A program made the position numbers and the translations under genes. The notes under the pieces are model-generated. The model made no database searches. It had not been told where the DNA came from and saw only the letters and a program-made list of their open reading frames with translations. From Devosia sp. (GTDB lineage: Bacteria; Pseudomonadota; Alphaproteobacteria; Rhizobiales; Devosiaceae): a stretch of DNA of 64,000 bases. The stretch spans positions 124,001-188,000 of the forward strand of contig NZ_JAGIAW010000007.1 of the NCBI RefSeq assembly GCF_017744655.1. The letters are read 5' to 3'. This document shows positions 9,883 through 19,002 of the stretch, one piece after another. Position 1 is the first letter of the stretch, and each line of letters begins with the position of its first letter.

Positions 9883-10376
9883 GTCCCGCGCTCGTCATAG
9901 ATCACATGGATATGCGTCTTGGGCAGATCGCGCAGGAATTTTGGCAACCAGCGCGGCAGCAGGTTGAATTTTTCGAGTTCATCGCCGGCTAGCGGCACCC
10001 AATGGAATTGCAGGTCATGCCCCTCGTCCTGCCGCTCAAGCCAGGGAGAATTGCCATTCGGCCCCTGCCCCGGCAGCGTCACGCCATAGAAAAAGCCGAG
10101 CTCGTGAAAATCCTCGCCTTCGCGGCGATAAAAACTTTCCGAAGTGGCGATCATCGAGCCGATTTCGGCCGGCATGGCGATCTCCTCGGCAATCTCACGG
10201 GTGAGGCTGAGAAGGCTGTCCTCGCCCAGTTCGACGCGCCCCCCGGGCAGCATGGCATAGTCGTCATCGTCCTCGCGGCAGATCAGCACGTGACCATCCG
10301 CAATGATGATCCCGGCAACGCGGAAATTGAAGCGCCCTTCCCCAATGGGAAAGCTCAGGACATGGCGAGCGGTCAC
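9879..10376 (-). CDS. Nudix hydrolase
   Basis: Hydrolase of nucleoside diphosphates linked to another moiety; the substrate cannot be told from sequence. 165 residues with the Nudix box GRVELGEDSLLSLTREIAEE: the glutamates that bind metal are all present, only the last Gly of the consensus is Ala. The surrounding block FYRREGEDFHELGFFYGVTL resembles the family of Nudix proteins that handle NAD-like or capped substrates. It shares 4-base overlaps with the phosphoesterase before it and ybgC after it, so it belongs to the ruvB-ybgC transcript. Confidence 0.88.
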   Translation of the reverse strand: MTARHVLSFPIGEGRFNFRVAGIIIADGHVLICREDDDDYAMLPGGRVELGEDSLLSLTREIAEEIAMPAEIGSMIATSESFYRREGEDFHELGFFYGVTLPGQGPNGNSPWLERQDEGHDLQFHWVPLAGDELEKFNLLPRWLPKFLRDLPKTHIHVIYDERGT

Positions 10377-11227
10377 GCTTGGCCTCCCAATTCTATGAGG
10401 ACGATTTCTGGCGCCGCATCGAAGCGTAGCGGCAGGCCGGAATGGCCTAGACCCGCACCAACGATGAGATGCCGATTGTTTTCAACGATATGGCCATGAA
10501 GATAACGCCGGCCATAGCGCGAGGGCACAACCGGGGCAAAGCCGAAGAAGCGGATCTGGCCGCGATGGACGTGGCCCGACAGGGTCAGTGCCACACGGGC
10601 CGGGACCTCGGGAAAAATATCGGGCTCATGGGCCATGAGGATGACGGGAGCGTCGTCAGTCACCTTGGTCAGCGTAGCATCTAGATCGGCCAGCGGTGAG
10701 CCATTTTCGTACTCCGTGCACTGGTCACCAAGGCCTGCCAGCCAGAAGTTTTTCCCGCTCCAAGCCATTGGAATAGCGTCATTTATGTGGACCGGAATGC
10801 CGACTTTCTCGAGCGCGATCTTTGCCGCAGGCTCAGCCAGAAAACGATGCCGCTTGGCGATGATACGTGGATAATCGTGATTGCCGAGAACGGCATGGAC
10901 GCCGAGGGGCGCTTGCAGGCGAGCGAGGCCGCGGGCCCAATCGTCAGGCGCGACAGGCTGACTGAAGCGCGGGCCATCTTCGAAATCGCCCACAAGCAGG
11001 ATGATATCGGGCTTTAGTGCGTTGGTTTTTTCGACAATCGCTTCAAGGGCTTGTAGCCCGATCCACGGCTCGGAGAAATGAAAGTCGCTGAGCATGGCGA
11101 TGCGCAGTTCGAGGTGCTGCGGCCAGTTGGGCAGATTCGGCGCATAGCGACGGACGGTGATATCATCGCCGTCGATCCAGCTATGAGCACCGAAAAGACT
11201 AAGAAGGCGCTGCAGGAGTGGCGCCAT
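10373..11227 (-). CDS. Calcineurin-like metallophosphoesterase
   Basis: 284 residues with the metal-binding motifs of the family in order: D-x-H (SDFHFSEP), GDFEDG, GNHD (LGNHDYPR), MAHEPD and GHVHRGQ. It resembles the YaeI/YkuE type, which are membrane-associated phosphoesterases, but no clear transmembrane segment is visible apart from a weak N-terminal hydrophobic stretch. It starts 2 bases after the ruvB stop and overlaps the Nudix gene. Its substrate is unknown. Confidence 0.87.
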   Translation of the reverse strand: MAPLLQRLLSLFGAHSWIDGDDITVRRYAPNLPNWPQHLELRIAMLSDFHFSEPWIGLQALEAIVEKTNALKPDIILLVGDFEDGPRFSQPVAPDDWARGLARLQAPLGVHAVLGNHDYPRIIAKRHRFLAEPAAKIALEKVGIPVHINDAIPMAWSGKNFWLAGLGDQCTEYENGSPLADLDATLTKVTDDAPVILMAHEPDIFPEVPARVALTLSGHVHRGQIRFFGFAPVVPSRYGRRYLHGHIVENNRHLIVGAGLGHSGLPLRFDAAPEIVLIELGGQA

Positions 11228-11229
11228 GC

Positions 11230-12273
11230 TCAGTCCTCGTCTCCGGCTTCTTCGAAGAGGCTGGCCTGCATGCCGACAAAACCCTGCGGCACGGTTTTAT
11301 TGAGGTGTTGGAAGGCGATAGCGGTGAGCATGCGGCCACGCGGGGTGCGCTGTATGAAGCCCTGCTGCAGCAAATAGGGCTCGACGATTTCCTCGATGGC
11401 ATCGCGCGGCTCGCTCAATGCCGCGGCGATGGTCTCGATGCCGACCGGGCCGCCATTGTAGAAATCGGCGATGGTGGTGAGGTAGCGGCGATCCAATTGA
11501 TCGAGCCCGCGCGCGTCAACATCGAGGCGAAGAAGTGCCTTATCGGCTAGCACACTGTTAACTTCTGACGCCCCATCGACAAGGGCAAAGTCAATGACGC
11601 GTCGCAGCAGGCGGCCGGCAATGCGCGGCGTGCCCCGCGAGCGTCGCGCGATCTCCAAAGCGCCGTCGGGCGACATGGGTGTGCCCATGAGGCGCGCGCC
11701 GCGCGTGACGATCTGCACCAGCTCTTGTGGGGTGTAAAAATTGAGCCGGACGGGAATTCCGAAACGGTCGCGAAGCGGTGTCGTGAGGAGACCCGCGCGG
11801 GTGGTGGCGCCGACAAGGGTAAATTTGGCGAGGTCGATACGGACCGAGCGCGCGGCCGGACCTTCGCCGATGATGAGATCGAGCTGGAAGTCTTCCATCG
11901 CTGGGTAGAGGACTTCTTCAATCGCCGGGTTGAGACGATGGATTTCGTCGATGAAGAGCACGTCGCGCTCTTCGAGATTGGTCAGGAGCGCTGCGAGGTC
12001 GCCGGCCTTGGCGATGACCGGACCGGAGGTCGCTCGAAAACCGACACCGAGTTCCTTGGCGATGATCTGCGCCAGAGTGGTCTTACCCAGACCCGGCGGG
12101 CCGACGAAGAGCACGTGATCGAGCGCCGAGCCGCGCTTCTTGGCGGCCTCGATGAAGACTTCAAGATTGGCCCGCGCATCGGCCTGACCGACGAAATCGG
12201 AAAAGCCGGAGGGGCGCAGCGAAACGTCGAGACTATCGTCGCGGCCAGCGGCGGGGGAGGTGAAGTCGGTCAC
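11230..12273 (-). CDS. ruvB: Holliday junction branch migration helicase RuvB
   Basis: AAA+ motor that drives branch migration with RuvA. 347 residues: Walker A GPPGLGKT at 58-65, Walker [11 protein letters not shown], sensor GATTRAG and the C-terminal winged helix with [10 protein letters not shown]. The start is the GTG at 12273, which overlaps the TGA of the PIN toxin gene in GTGA, with GGAA 8 bases upstream inside the toxin coding sequence. RuvB translation is therefore coupled to the toxin gene, an unusual arrangement. Confidence 0.96.
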   Translation of the reverse strand: MTDFTSPAAGRDDSLDVSLRPSGFSDFVGQADARANLEVFIEAAKKRGSALDHVLFVGPPGLGKTTLAQIIAKELGVGFRATSGPVIAKAGDLAALLTNLEERDVLFIDEIHRLNPAIEEVLYPAMEDFQLDLIIGEGPAARSVRIDLAKFTLVGATTRAGLLTTPLRDRFGIPVRLNFYTPQELVQIVTRGARLMGTPMSPDGALEIARRSRGTPRIAGRLLRRVIDFALVDGASEVNSVLADKALLRLDVDARGLDQLDRRYLTTIADFYNGGPVGIETIAAALSEPRDAIEEIVEPYLLQQGFIQRTPRGRMLTAIAFQHLNKTVPQGFVGMQASLFEEAGDED

Positions 12274-12668
12274 GCGAGAAGTTCCATTCCGGGGATACGC
12301 TTGGCGGCGTCCTTGTCGAAGGTCACGACAGAGCGACAGCCATCGGCAACGGCGAGGCGGGCGATCAGGGTGTCGGCCAAACCAACCTTCGGCTGGCGCG
12401 ACAACTGCGCGGCCTCTTCGACCAGATCGCGCCGTTCGACGATCAGATCCGGGCTTTGCAGCAGGGCCAGAACGACATCGGCGATCTGGTCCCTATCATA
12501 GGCATAGAGGCGCCGAAGGGCCCAGGAAAACTCGGCCACGACAATCAGGCTGATGTGCGCCGGATCATTAGCCGAGCGCGCAGCGAAGAATTGTTTGGCC
12601 TGCTCATGCTGGGCCGCGTCATCGTCAACAACGAGACGCAGCAGGACATTGGTATCGGCGCCGATCAT
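12270..12668 (-). CDS. vapC: PIN-domain toxin, VapC type
   Basis: Predicted ribonuclease toxin. 132 residues with the four acidic residues of the PIN active site visible: Asp5 (GADTN), Glu46 (VVAEF), Asp99 (GLADTLIA) and Asp118 (VTFDKDA). The ATG overlaps the antitoxin stop by 4 bases and the stop overlaps the ruvB start by 4 bases. It sits between ruvA and ruvB, so it has been inserted into the ruv operon. Catalytic residues are intact, so it is probably active. Confidence 0.9.
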   Translation of the reverse strand: MIGADTNVLLRLVVDDDAAQHEQAKQFFAARSANDPAHISLIVVAEFSWALRRLYAYDRDQIADVVLALLQSPDLIVERRDLVEEAAQLSRQPKVGLADTLIARLAVADGCRSVVTFDKDAAKRIPGMELLA

Positions 12669-12949
12669 TTGCGCGTCGCACGCTCGAACCGTTCGACGAT
12701 CGCTTCCCCAATCGCTTCGTCCATGTCTTCAACGCTGGCCCGCCGCCCGTTAGGCGGCTTGCCGAGAAAACCTGCGAGATCGACAGCCCGCAAGGTCCGC
12801 GGCCTTACGATGGCCTTGCCGTCATCCATGATCCACTCCATTTGCGCCCCCTCGCTGAGACCAAGAAAATCCCGCACTTCCTTGGGCACGGTGGTCTGGC
12901 CCTTGCTGGTCATCCGACCGATATAGGCTTCCTTTTTTGACCCGACCAT
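12665..12949 (-). CDS. vapB: AbrB/MazE-type antitoxin
   Basis: 94 residues with an N-terminal swapped-hairpin AbrB DNA-binding domain (RMTSKGQTTVPKEVRDFLGL, about 12-31) and a C-terminal acidic helix that would wrap the toxin. Such antitoxins neutralise PIN toxins and repress their own promoter. The ATG at 12949 has GGAG 7 bases upstream. A perfect 10-base inverted repeat at 12965-12993 lies over the promoter. Confidence 0.88.
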   Translation of the reverse strand: MVGSKKEAYIGRMTSKGQTTVPKEVRDFLGLSEGAQMEWIMDDGKAIVRPRTLRAVDLAGFLGKPPNGRRASVEDMDEAIGEAIVERFERATRK

Positions 12950-12964
12950 TCCTGCGCTCCAAAA

Positions 12965-13007
12965 ATTCCTTACTTCTAAAAATAGTAAGGAATGAGGAGT
13001 TGTGCAA
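12965..13007 (-). promoter_or_regulatory. Promoter and operator of the AbrB/PIN toxin-antitoxin pair
   Basis: Minus strand: -35 TTGCAC (13002-13007), 17-base spacer, -10 TATTTT (12979-12984). The inverted repeat ATTCCTTACT (12965-12974) / AGTAAGGAAT (12984-12993), perfect with a 9-base spacer, covers the -10. This is the expected position for autorepression and gives the pair, and probably ruvB, a promoter independent of ruvCA. Confidence 0.65.
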
Positions 13008-13013
13008 GGAAGT

Positions 13014-13631
13014 TTATTGGCTCAATTCCCTGAGCCCCAGGCGAATGAGCTTTTCCGTAGCTGTGTCCTCACCCTCTTTGGCCACCACGCGCGCCAGGGC
13101 CGCCGAAGCCTGGGCGCTGGAATAGCCGAGATTGGTGAGGGCGGAGACGGCGTCGGCGACATTGCTGCGCGCAACACCTTCGCCGAGAGCCGTCTGCAGG
13201 CCCAGCGTGCCGGCGTCGATGCCGCCGATGGCGGGGACCTTGCCCTTGAGTTCGGTGACGATGCGCACGGCCAGCTTCGGGCCGACGCCATTGGCGCGGC
13301 CGACCATGGCCTTGTCCTGGAGGGCAATGGCGCTCGAAAGCTCGGAAGGCGAGAGCACAGAGAGAATGGCGAGCGCGACGCGGGCGCCCACCCCCTGCAC
13401 GGTGGTCAGCAGCAGGAACCAGGATTTTTCCGCTTCGCTGGCAAAGCCGAAGAGGCGGATGAGATCCTCGCGCAGAATGGTCTCGATGAAGACCACCGTG
13501 GCCTCGCCGACGCGCGGCAGGGATTGCAGCGTGCGAGTGGAACAGTGAACCTCATAGCAGACCCCGCCGCAATCGATGAGAACCCAATCGTCCCCAAAAC
13601 TGTCGACCAGGCCCTTGAGCTTGCCGATCAT
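13014..13631 (-). CDS. ruvA: Holliday junction branch migration protein RuvA
   Basis: Tetrameric junction-binding protein that loads RuvB. 205 residues: N-terminal OB domain ([10 protein letters not shown] to about 65), helix-hairpin-helix domain with [14 protein letters not shown] and [13 protein letters not shown], and a C-terminal domain that contacts RuvB. The start overlaps the ruvC stop by 4 bases. After its stop comes the toxin-antitoxin promoter rather than ruvB. Confidence 0.96.
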   Translation of the reverse strand: MIGKLKGLVDSFGDDWVLIDCGGVCYEVHCSTRTLQSLPRVGEATVVFIETILREDLIRLFGFASEAEKSWFLLLTTVQGVGARVALAILSVLSPSELSSAIALQDKAMVGRANGVGPKLAVRIVTELKGKVPAIGGIDAGTLGLQTALGEGVARSNVADAVSALTNLGYSSAQASAALARVVAKEGEDTATEKLIRLGLRELSQ

Positions 13632-14134
13632 AGAAGCGCTCCCATGCGACGTGCGGAAACCCGATGATGGGCGTGGCAGATGGCGACCGCCAGGGCGTCC
13701 GAAGCGTCGGCGCCCTTGAAATTGGCCGTCGGCAGCAAGGTGCGCACCATCAGTTCGACCTGTTTCTTTTCCGCGTGGCCAGTGCCGACCACGGATTTCT
13801 TGACGAGATTGGTGGCATATTCGGCGACGAACAGCCCATGCTGGGCGGGGGTGACGAGCGCGACGCCGCGCGCCTGGCCCAGGATCAGCGCCGAACGCGC
13901 GCCGGCATTGACGAAGGTTTCTTCGACCGCCGCTTCCTCGGGCTGGTGCTGTGTCAACACTTCCTTGAGGCCGGCGGCCAGCATGGCGAGGCGATCGGCC
14001 AGCATGCCATCGATCGGCGGCGTCACCGTTCCGGCCGCAACAAAGCTCAGGCGATTGTCGAGCGCATCGACAATGCCCCAGCCGCAGCGGCGCAGCCCCG
14101 GGTCGATGCCAATGATTCGAACACTCTTGCTCAT
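13628..14134 (-). CDS. ruvC: Crossover junction endodeoxyribonuclease RuvC
   Basis: Resolves Holliday junctions by paired nicks. 168 residues with the first catalytic Asp in [13 protein letters not shown], the Glu in AAVEETFVN, and the C-terminal acidic pair in [17 protein letters not shown]. First gene of the ruvC-ruvA operon; yebC, its usual upstream neighbour, is 2.5 kb away because two cyclases and a kinase lie between. Confidence 0.96.
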   Translation of the reverse strand: MSKSVRIIGIDPGLRRCGWGIVDALDNRLSFVAAGTVTPPIDGMLADRLAMLAAGLKEVLTQHQPEEAAVEETFVNAGARSALILGQARGVALVTPAQHGLFVAEYATNLVKKSVVGTGHAEKKQVELMVRTLLPTANFKGADASDALAVAICHAHHRVSARRMGALL

Positions 14135-14302
14135 GGCAATCCTTCTAGCAGTTTCGGCGAACCTACCAAGGCCCTAGTGAACAAAACAGAAACTTCAGGA
14201 CACCAACGAGTTGTGATAGCTCAAAATTTACCCATTGGAGAAACGGGGAATTCAGAAACGGGGTCCTAGTGTCGGGGAGGGACGCAGGGATACTGATTCA
14301 CG

Positions 14303-15046
14303 ATGACGGGGCTAGCAACGGCGCTACCGAAGCAGGCGTGGCTTTGGATTTTCCGTAAGACATTTCTGATGATGGGGCTTTCGGTCGTTATCTCCGTGAT
14401 AGCGACCGTAGTTTTCATGGCGACCTTTTCTGCCGGCGTGAACATGCCCGGGCTGCTCATTTCCATAGTTATGCCGATCTGTCTCGGCGGCCCGATGATC
14501 CTGACCTTTGCCATCGGCACCGAGCGCATGCGCCATGCCAATGCGCAGCTGACCCGGCTCGCCACGATCGACGGCCTCACCAATATTCTCAACCGCCGCG
14601 CCTTTTCGGCGGCCGTGGAAAAATACTGTGCCGCGCCGCACCGCCGCGGCGTGCTGCTGGTGATCGATGCCGACCACTTCAAATCCGTCAATGATCGCTT
14701 CGGCCATGACCAGGGCGACGAAGCGCTGCGCGATATTGCCCATGCCCTGAGCCTGACCATTCCTCCCTCAGGTCTTGTCGGGCGCCTGGGCGGCGAGGAA
14801 TTCGGCATCTACCTGCCCGATATAGATCTTGCCAGCGCCGAAGGCATTGCCGACGATGTGCGTCGGGCCATTGCCGATATCGACTTTATGCCCGAGGGGA
14901 TCACCTGCCCGCTTTCCGTCAGCATTGGGGGCGCGGCGCACGAAAAGCCCATTGTTTTCAGGGCCCTTTACCGTGAGGCCGACGCACGCCTCTATAGTGC
15001 CAAACAGAGTGGCCGCGATCGCGTCGCCCTGCCCCAGGCGGCCTGA
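14303..15046 (+). CDS. Membrane diguanylate cyclase without an I-site
   Basis: Makes the second messenger cyclic di-GMP. 247 residues: two membrane segments (about 20-43 and 50-72), a short linker and one GGDEF domain with an intact GGEEF at 163-167 and the metal-binding block IDADHFKSVNDRFGHDQGDE. The inhibitory-site motif RxxD that should lie at 154-157 is PPSG, so product inhibition at that site is probably absent. No sensor domain beyond the membrane part. Followed after 59 bases by a second cyclase of the same build, so the two look like a tandem duplication. Confidence 0.92.
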   Translation: MTGLATALPKQAWLWIFRKTFLMMGLSVVISVIATVVFMATFSAGVNMPGLLISIVMPICLGGPMILTFAIGTERMRHANAQLTRLATIDGLTNILNRRAFSAAVEKYCAAPHRRGVLLVIDADHFKSVNDRFGHDQGDEALRDIAHALSLTIPPSGLVGRLGGEEFGIYLPDIDLASAEGIADDVRRAIADIDFMPEGITCPLSVSIGGAAHEKPIVFRALYREADARLYSAKQSGRDRVALPQAA

Positions 15047-15105
15047 GCGTCGGCTTTGCTATTATTTTTTCGCGTCATCTATAACGAACCAAGGGGGTTG
15101 CCAGC

Positions 15106-15888
15106 ATGATGTCACCGCGCGCGGTTAATGGTTTGCAAAGCTGGTCCAGCGTTGCCCGCTGGACCCTCTTTGGTCCCTTGGCCTGCGTCGTCATCGCGCT
15201 GATCTACAATGCCGTGACCTTTGCCGATCTCGGCCCCGCGGCGCTGCACCGGGCCATGCTCTCGGCAACGGTGCTGCCGCTGCTGCTGGCCGTGCCGCTG
15301 TTTTTCTTTCTCTCCATGCGCATTCGCTCACTCGCCATCATGAACCGTCGGCTGGGCCTTGTCGCGCGCACCGATAGCCTGACCGCCTGTCTCAATCGCG
15401 GTGCCTTTACCGCCAAGGTGGAAACGCACCTTTCGAGCAGTGTCGGGCCGCAGACCGGCGCCCTGCTGATCATCGACGCCGACAACTTTAAAGCCATCAA
15501 TGACCTGCATGGCCATGACGCGGGTGACGAGGCCCTGACCATATTGGCGCGATCGATCCGCTCGGTCCTGCGCGCCGGTGATCTCATCGGTCGCATGGGC
15601 GGGGAAGAGTTCGGCGTTTTCCTGCCCGGTGTCGACCAGAGCCACGCCGAGCAAATGGCCGAACGCGTGCGGCGTGCGGTGCAACTGGCCCAGTTTTCGC
15701 CGCGCGGCCAGGCCTATGCGCTGACCGTGAGCATAGGCGGCGCCGTTTTTGACGGAATGACCAATTTCACCGAGCTTTTCCATATTGCCGACCAGCGGCT
15801 CTATGGCGCCAAGCATTCGGGGCGCAATCAAGCGGCAATCGTACACACGCTCGATCAGCCGCCGGTCGATCTTAGAAAATCGGCTTGA
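15106..15888 (+). CDS. Membrane diguanylate cyclase with an I-site
   Basis: 260 residues of the same build as the cyclase just upstream: two membrane segments (about 20-40 and 50-72), then GGDEF with GGEEF at 165-169. Here the inhibitory site is present (RAGD at 156-159), so activity should be limited by c-di-GMP. The metal block IDADNFKAINDLHGHDAGDE is intact. AAGGGGG lies before the start; a second ATG follows at 15109. Confidence 0.92.
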   Translation: MMSPRAVNGLQSWSSVARWTLFGPLACVVIALIYNAVTFADLGPAALHRAMLSATVLPLLLAVPLFFFLSMRIRSLAIMNRRLGLVARTDSLTACLNRGAFTAKVETHLSSSVGPQTGALLIIDADNFKAINDLHGHDAGDEALTILARSIRSVLRAGDLIGRMGGEEFGVFLPGVDQSHAEQMAERVRRAVQLAQFSPRGQAYALTVSIGGAVFDGMTNFTELFHIADQRLYGAKHSGRNQAAIVHTLDQPPVDLRKSA

Positions 15889-15900
15889 GCGCTCTTGGGG

Positions 15901-16440
15901 TCAGGTGAGCCGGCTGAGCCAGTTTTCGATGGCCTCTGCCGCCGCGGCGGGTGAAAGCCGCGTCACATCAATCTTGAGCAGGTTGGCTGCGTCGCTGCCC
16001 AGGAGAGGTTTGGCTTCCCGGTGGTTTCTGCGTGCCATGTCCGGGTCGCGTGGCTTTCTCTTGGCTCCCCGCCCCTCGGCTTCTATGCGACGAATATTCT
16101 CGTCGAGATCGCAATGCACGTGCACCACACAGAAAGGCGACCGATCCCGGCCAAGGTCGGCAATGCGGCTCCATTCCGCGTCGCCCCAAGCACTTTCACC
16201 GGCAAGCACTGTTGTCATGACAACAGGCGTCCGGTCGGACAGCCTGCGCACGAGGCCATAGGCGATCGCCTCGATCTGTTCCACCGCTGCCATGAACTCA
16301 GGCGATTTGAACTCGGTGAGCGCAAAGGCGACATTGTAGACGGTGTGAATATCCAGCAGCCGCCCGCCGAGCAGTGATGCCAGCTCCTGCGCAATCGTGA
16401 GCTTTCCCACGCCAGGATAGCCATTGAGAACGACCAGCAT
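15901..16440 (-). CDS. P-loop kinase-like AAA protein
   Basis: 179 residues from the ATG at 16440, chosen because GGAGG lies just upstream and the next residues form the Walker A GYPGVGKLT (7-15). The rest shows an adenylate-kinase-like or zeta-toxin-like order: a substrate-binding middle part and an Arg-rich lid (EAEGRGAKRKPRDPDMARR, about 128-146). It could be a small-molecule kinase; the substrate is not evident. Convergent with the cyclase on its left and isolated from yebC by a terminator. Confidence 0.75.
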   Translation of the reverse strand: MLVVLNGYPGVGKLTIAQELASLLGGRLLDIHTVYNVAFALTEFKSPEFMAAVEQIEAIAYGLVRRLSDRTPVVMTTVLAGESAWGDAEWSRIADLGRDRSPFCVVHVHCDLDENIRRIEAEGRGAKRKPRDPDMARRNHREAKPLLGSDAANLLKIDVTRLSPAAAAEAIENWLSRLT

Positions 16441-16534
16441 AATCCCTCCACGTTCACACCAAAGGCCCATCCTGATGGTCGGTGGAACAAAAGGCGAGGA
16501 GAAATAGAGAGCGAGGAACTGGTGTTGCGGGCGT

Positions 16535-16558
16535 GAAAAAGGGCGGCAGTGCCGCCCT
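16535..16558 (-). terminator. Rho-independent terminator downstream of yebC
   Basis: Minus-strand hairpin GGGCGGCACTGCCGCCC (16541-16557) followed by TTTTT (16540-16536). It lies beyond the family 2 repeat that follows yebC. Confidence 0.8.
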
Positions 16559-16583
16559 TCAGTCTCTTCCAGTCCCCGTTGTC

Positions 16584-16655
16584 GTCATTGCCGGGCTTGT
16601 CCCGGCAATCCAGTTCTTTGGAAGCATGGACCACCAGGACAAGCCCGGTGGTGAC
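16584..16655. repeat. Palindromic repeat, family 2, paired copy
   Basis: GTCATTGCCGGGCTTGTCCC hairpin (16584-16611) followed by a second arm CCACCAGGACAAGCCCGGTG ending GTGAC (16631-16655). Same composite as at 24247-24339; a single arm occurs at 1970. Confidence 0.8.
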
Positions 16656-16669
16656 GATGAAAGGGTGGT

Positions 16670-17416
16670 TTATCCAGCGATCTTGGCCGCGTCTTCTTCG
16701 CTGATGTCGAAGTTCGAATAGACGTTCTGCACGTCATCGTCTTCTTCGAGCGTAGCGATCAGCTTCATCAGCGTCGCGCCCTTTTCGGCGTCGATCGGGG
16801 TCTCGTTCTGCGGCCTCCAGATGGCCTTTACAGCCTCTGCCTCGCCCAGCACCTTTTCGAGGGCCGAGGACACTTCGACCATGGCTTCGAAGGAGGTGTA
16901 GATATAGTGGCCTTCCTCGTCGCTCTCGACATCGTCGGCGCCAGCCTCGATGGCGGCTTCCATGACCTTGTCGTCCGAGCCGGCGGAGCGCGGATAGGTG
17001 ATTTCGCCGACGCGGTCGAACATGAAGCCGACCGAACCGGTTTCGCCCAGGGCGCCACCGTTCTTGGAGAAGTAGGAGCGCACGTTGGAGGCGGTGCGGT
17101 TGCGATTGTCGGTCAGCGCCTCGACGATGACGGCAACGCCACCGGGGCCGTAACCTTCATAGCGGATTTCATCATAGTTCTCGCCATCGCTGCCCTGGGC
17201 CTTCTTGATGGCGCGGTCAATATTGTCCTTGGGCATGGACTGGGCGCGGGCATTGGCAACGGCCAGGCGCAGACGGGCGTTAAAGGCCGGGTCCGGCATG
17301 CCCATCTTTGCAGCCACAGTGATTTCGCGGGCGAGCTTGGAGAAGATCTTCGAGCGGACGGCATCGCTCTTGCCCTTGCGGTGCATGATGTTCTTGGCGT
17401 GTGAATGGCCTGCCAT
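16670..17416 (-). CDS. yebC: YebC/PmpR family protein (TACO1-type)
   Basis: Conserved ribosome-associated or DNA-binding protein; recent work on the family links it to translation of polyproline stretches (family knowledge). Start at the ATG at 17416 with GAGG 6 bases upstream, giving 248 residues and the typical N-terminus [19 protein letters not shown]. The blocks [17 protein letters not shown] and [20 protein letters not shown] are intact. The open frame 35 residues longer is not used. Normally neighbours ruvC; here separated. Confidence 0.96.
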   Translation of the reverse strand: MAGHSHAKNIMHRKGKSDAVRSKIFSKLAREITVAAKMGMPDPAFNARLRLAVANARAQSMPKDNIDRAIKKAQGSDGENYDEIRYEGYGPGGVAVIVEALTDNRNRTASNVRSYFSKNGGALGETGSVGFMFDRVGEITYPRSAGSDDKVMEAAIEAGADDVESDEEGHYIYTSFEAMVEVSSALEKVLGEAEAVKAIWRPQNETPIDAEKGATLMKLIATLEEDDDVQNVYSNFDISEEDAAKIAG

Positions 17417-17578
17417 TCGGTACCTCGGATTTTTCGAATTTTGGAGGTGCTTATAGGGGGCGACGGGGAAAAATGGAAGGGTGTGCGGATTGGAGAGGCC
17501 CGCCATCCCTCCGATTTGCACCGTGTCATCGTGGAGGGGACGAGGTCGGCGCCCGTTGGCGGGCTTGTCCCAAAACCC

Positions 17579-18394
17579 TCAAAAATCGGGAAAAGCCTGG
17601 TTCAGCGTGCCGCCGATCCGCACCGGCTGGACCTTTTTGGCTAGACCTGTCCGGGGATCAGTCTCGACCGCCACGCCGCAAAGCGTCGCTTCGCCTTCGG
17701 CCGGGGTGAAGCGCCCATTGGGAATGCCGGTGAGAAATCGGTTGAGCGGTTCTTCGGCATCGACACCGATGATGGAGTCAAAGTCCCCGCACATGCCGGC
17801 ATCGGCCATAAGGGCCGTGCCACCCCTGAGGATGCGATGATCTGAAGTCGGGATATGGGTATGGGTGCCCACGACCAGCGTTGCCTTGCCGTCGAGGAAG
17901 AAGCCCATCCCCTGGATTTCCGAGGTCGCCTCGGTGTGGAAATCCACGATCACGGCATCGACGACTTCGCCGAGCGGCGCGGCGGCAAGGGCGGCTTCTA
18001 CCGCGCGGAAGGGATCGTCCATGGGCTGCATGAAGACACGGCCCAAGGCATTGACGACGAGAACGCGATGGCCATTGCGGCCTTCGACCATCATGGCGCC
18101 GCGGCCGGGCGCGCCGGGAGCGAAATTGATCGGGCGGAGCAGGGTATTTTCGCGCTCGATATAAGAAAGGGCCTCGCGCTGGTCGAAGGCGTGATCGCCC
18201 AGCGTCACGATATCGGCGCCCGCATCGCGCAGGCCCTTGAAATGGGATTCGGTCAGGCCGCGGCCATGGCTGGCATTTTCGCCATTGATGACGACGAAAT
18301 CAAAACCATAGGTGGCGATGATCCCGGGCAGGCGTTCGGCGACGGCGTCGCGGCCGGACTTGCCGACCACGTCACCCAGAAAAAGCAATTTCAT
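17579..18394 (-). CDS. ymdB: YmdB-family metallophosphoesterase
   Basis: 271 residues of the YmdB/TIGR00282 family of calcineurin-like phosphodiesterases, which in other bacteria hydrolyse 2',3'-cyclic nucleotides or cAMP. The blocks LFLGDVVGKSGRDAV, INGENASHGRGL, TLGDHAFDQRE, VDFHTEATSE and GTHTHIPTSD are visible and carry the metal ligands. Overlaps the cyclo-ligase gene by 4 bases, an arrangement common in Hyphomicrobiales. Confidence 0.94.
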   Translation of the reverse strand: MKLLFLGDVVGKSGRDAVAERLPGIIATYGFDFVVINGENASHGRGLTESHFKGLRDAGADIVTLGDHAFDQREALSYIERENTLLRPINFAPGAPGRGAMMVEGRNGHRVLVVNALGRVFMQPMDDPFRAVEAALAAAPLGEVVDAVIVDFHTEATSEIQGMGFFLDGKATLVVGTHTHIPTSDHRILRGGTALMADAGMCGDFDSIIGVDAEEPLNRFLTGIPNGRFTPAEGEATLCGVAVETDPRTGLAKKVQPVRIGGTLNQAFPDF

Positions 18395-18978
18395 AAATTG
18401 GCCTCGAAGAATTCGACCCCGTTTTCGGTGACAACAGCATCGAGCGGAATATCGTGGGGTTCGCGCGGAATGTTGTCGAAGGCCTGCGCTGAGAAGGCGA
18501 GGCCGATCAGCATCGGCCTTTTGCGGAGCGCGGCGAGGGTGCGGTCATAATAGCCCCCGCCATAGCCGAGCCGCGTACCGACCTTGTCGAAACCGAGAAG
18601 CGGCATGAGGATGATATCGGGCTCGGCGCGGGGCGCCAGGTCAGACGGCGCGAGGGTGCCGAACCCGGCTTCGTAAAGCGGCGCATCCGCACCCCAGATG
18701 CGGAATTCGAGCGGTTCTTCGGGGCCATTGACCACCGGCAGAATGACGGTCTGCCCACCATCCATCAGCCGCACCAGAATGGGCTGACAATCGGCTTCGT
18801 CGCGAATGCGCCAATAGCCCGCAATGGCGTCGTCGGGGGCGAAGGCGATCTTGTCGAAGAAGTGGAAGGAAATGGCGCTGGAAGCCTCGGCGCGGAATTC
18901 GGGGGCGAGTGCCTCGCGGCGCGCCCGTGCGGTTTTGCGCAGGAGGGCCTTTTCGGCCTCGATTCCGTCTTCCACCAT
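18391..18978 (-). CDS. 5-formyltetrahydrofolate cyclo-ligase
   Basis: Converts 5-formyl-THF to 5,10-methenyl-THF with ATP, returning the folate to the one-carbon pool. 195 residues with the basic N-terminus KALLRKTARARREAL, PILVRLMDGGQTVILPVV, and the signature GTRLGYGGGYYDRTLA. It lies directly after a 6S RNA, as ygfA does in E. coli and many Proteobacteria. Confidence 0.95.
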   Translation of the reverse strand: MVEDGIEAEKALLRKTARARREALAPEFRAEASSAISFHFFDKIAFAPDDAIAGYWRIRDEADCQPILVRLMDGGQTVILPVVNGPEEPLEFRIWGADAPLYEAGFGTLAPSDLAPRAEPDIILMPLLGFDKVGTRLGYGGGYYDRTLAALRKRPMLIGLAFSAQAFDNIPREPHDIPLDAVVTENGVEFFEANL

Positions 18979-19002
18979 GCGCGCCTGTCTCTGGGAAATA
19001 GA

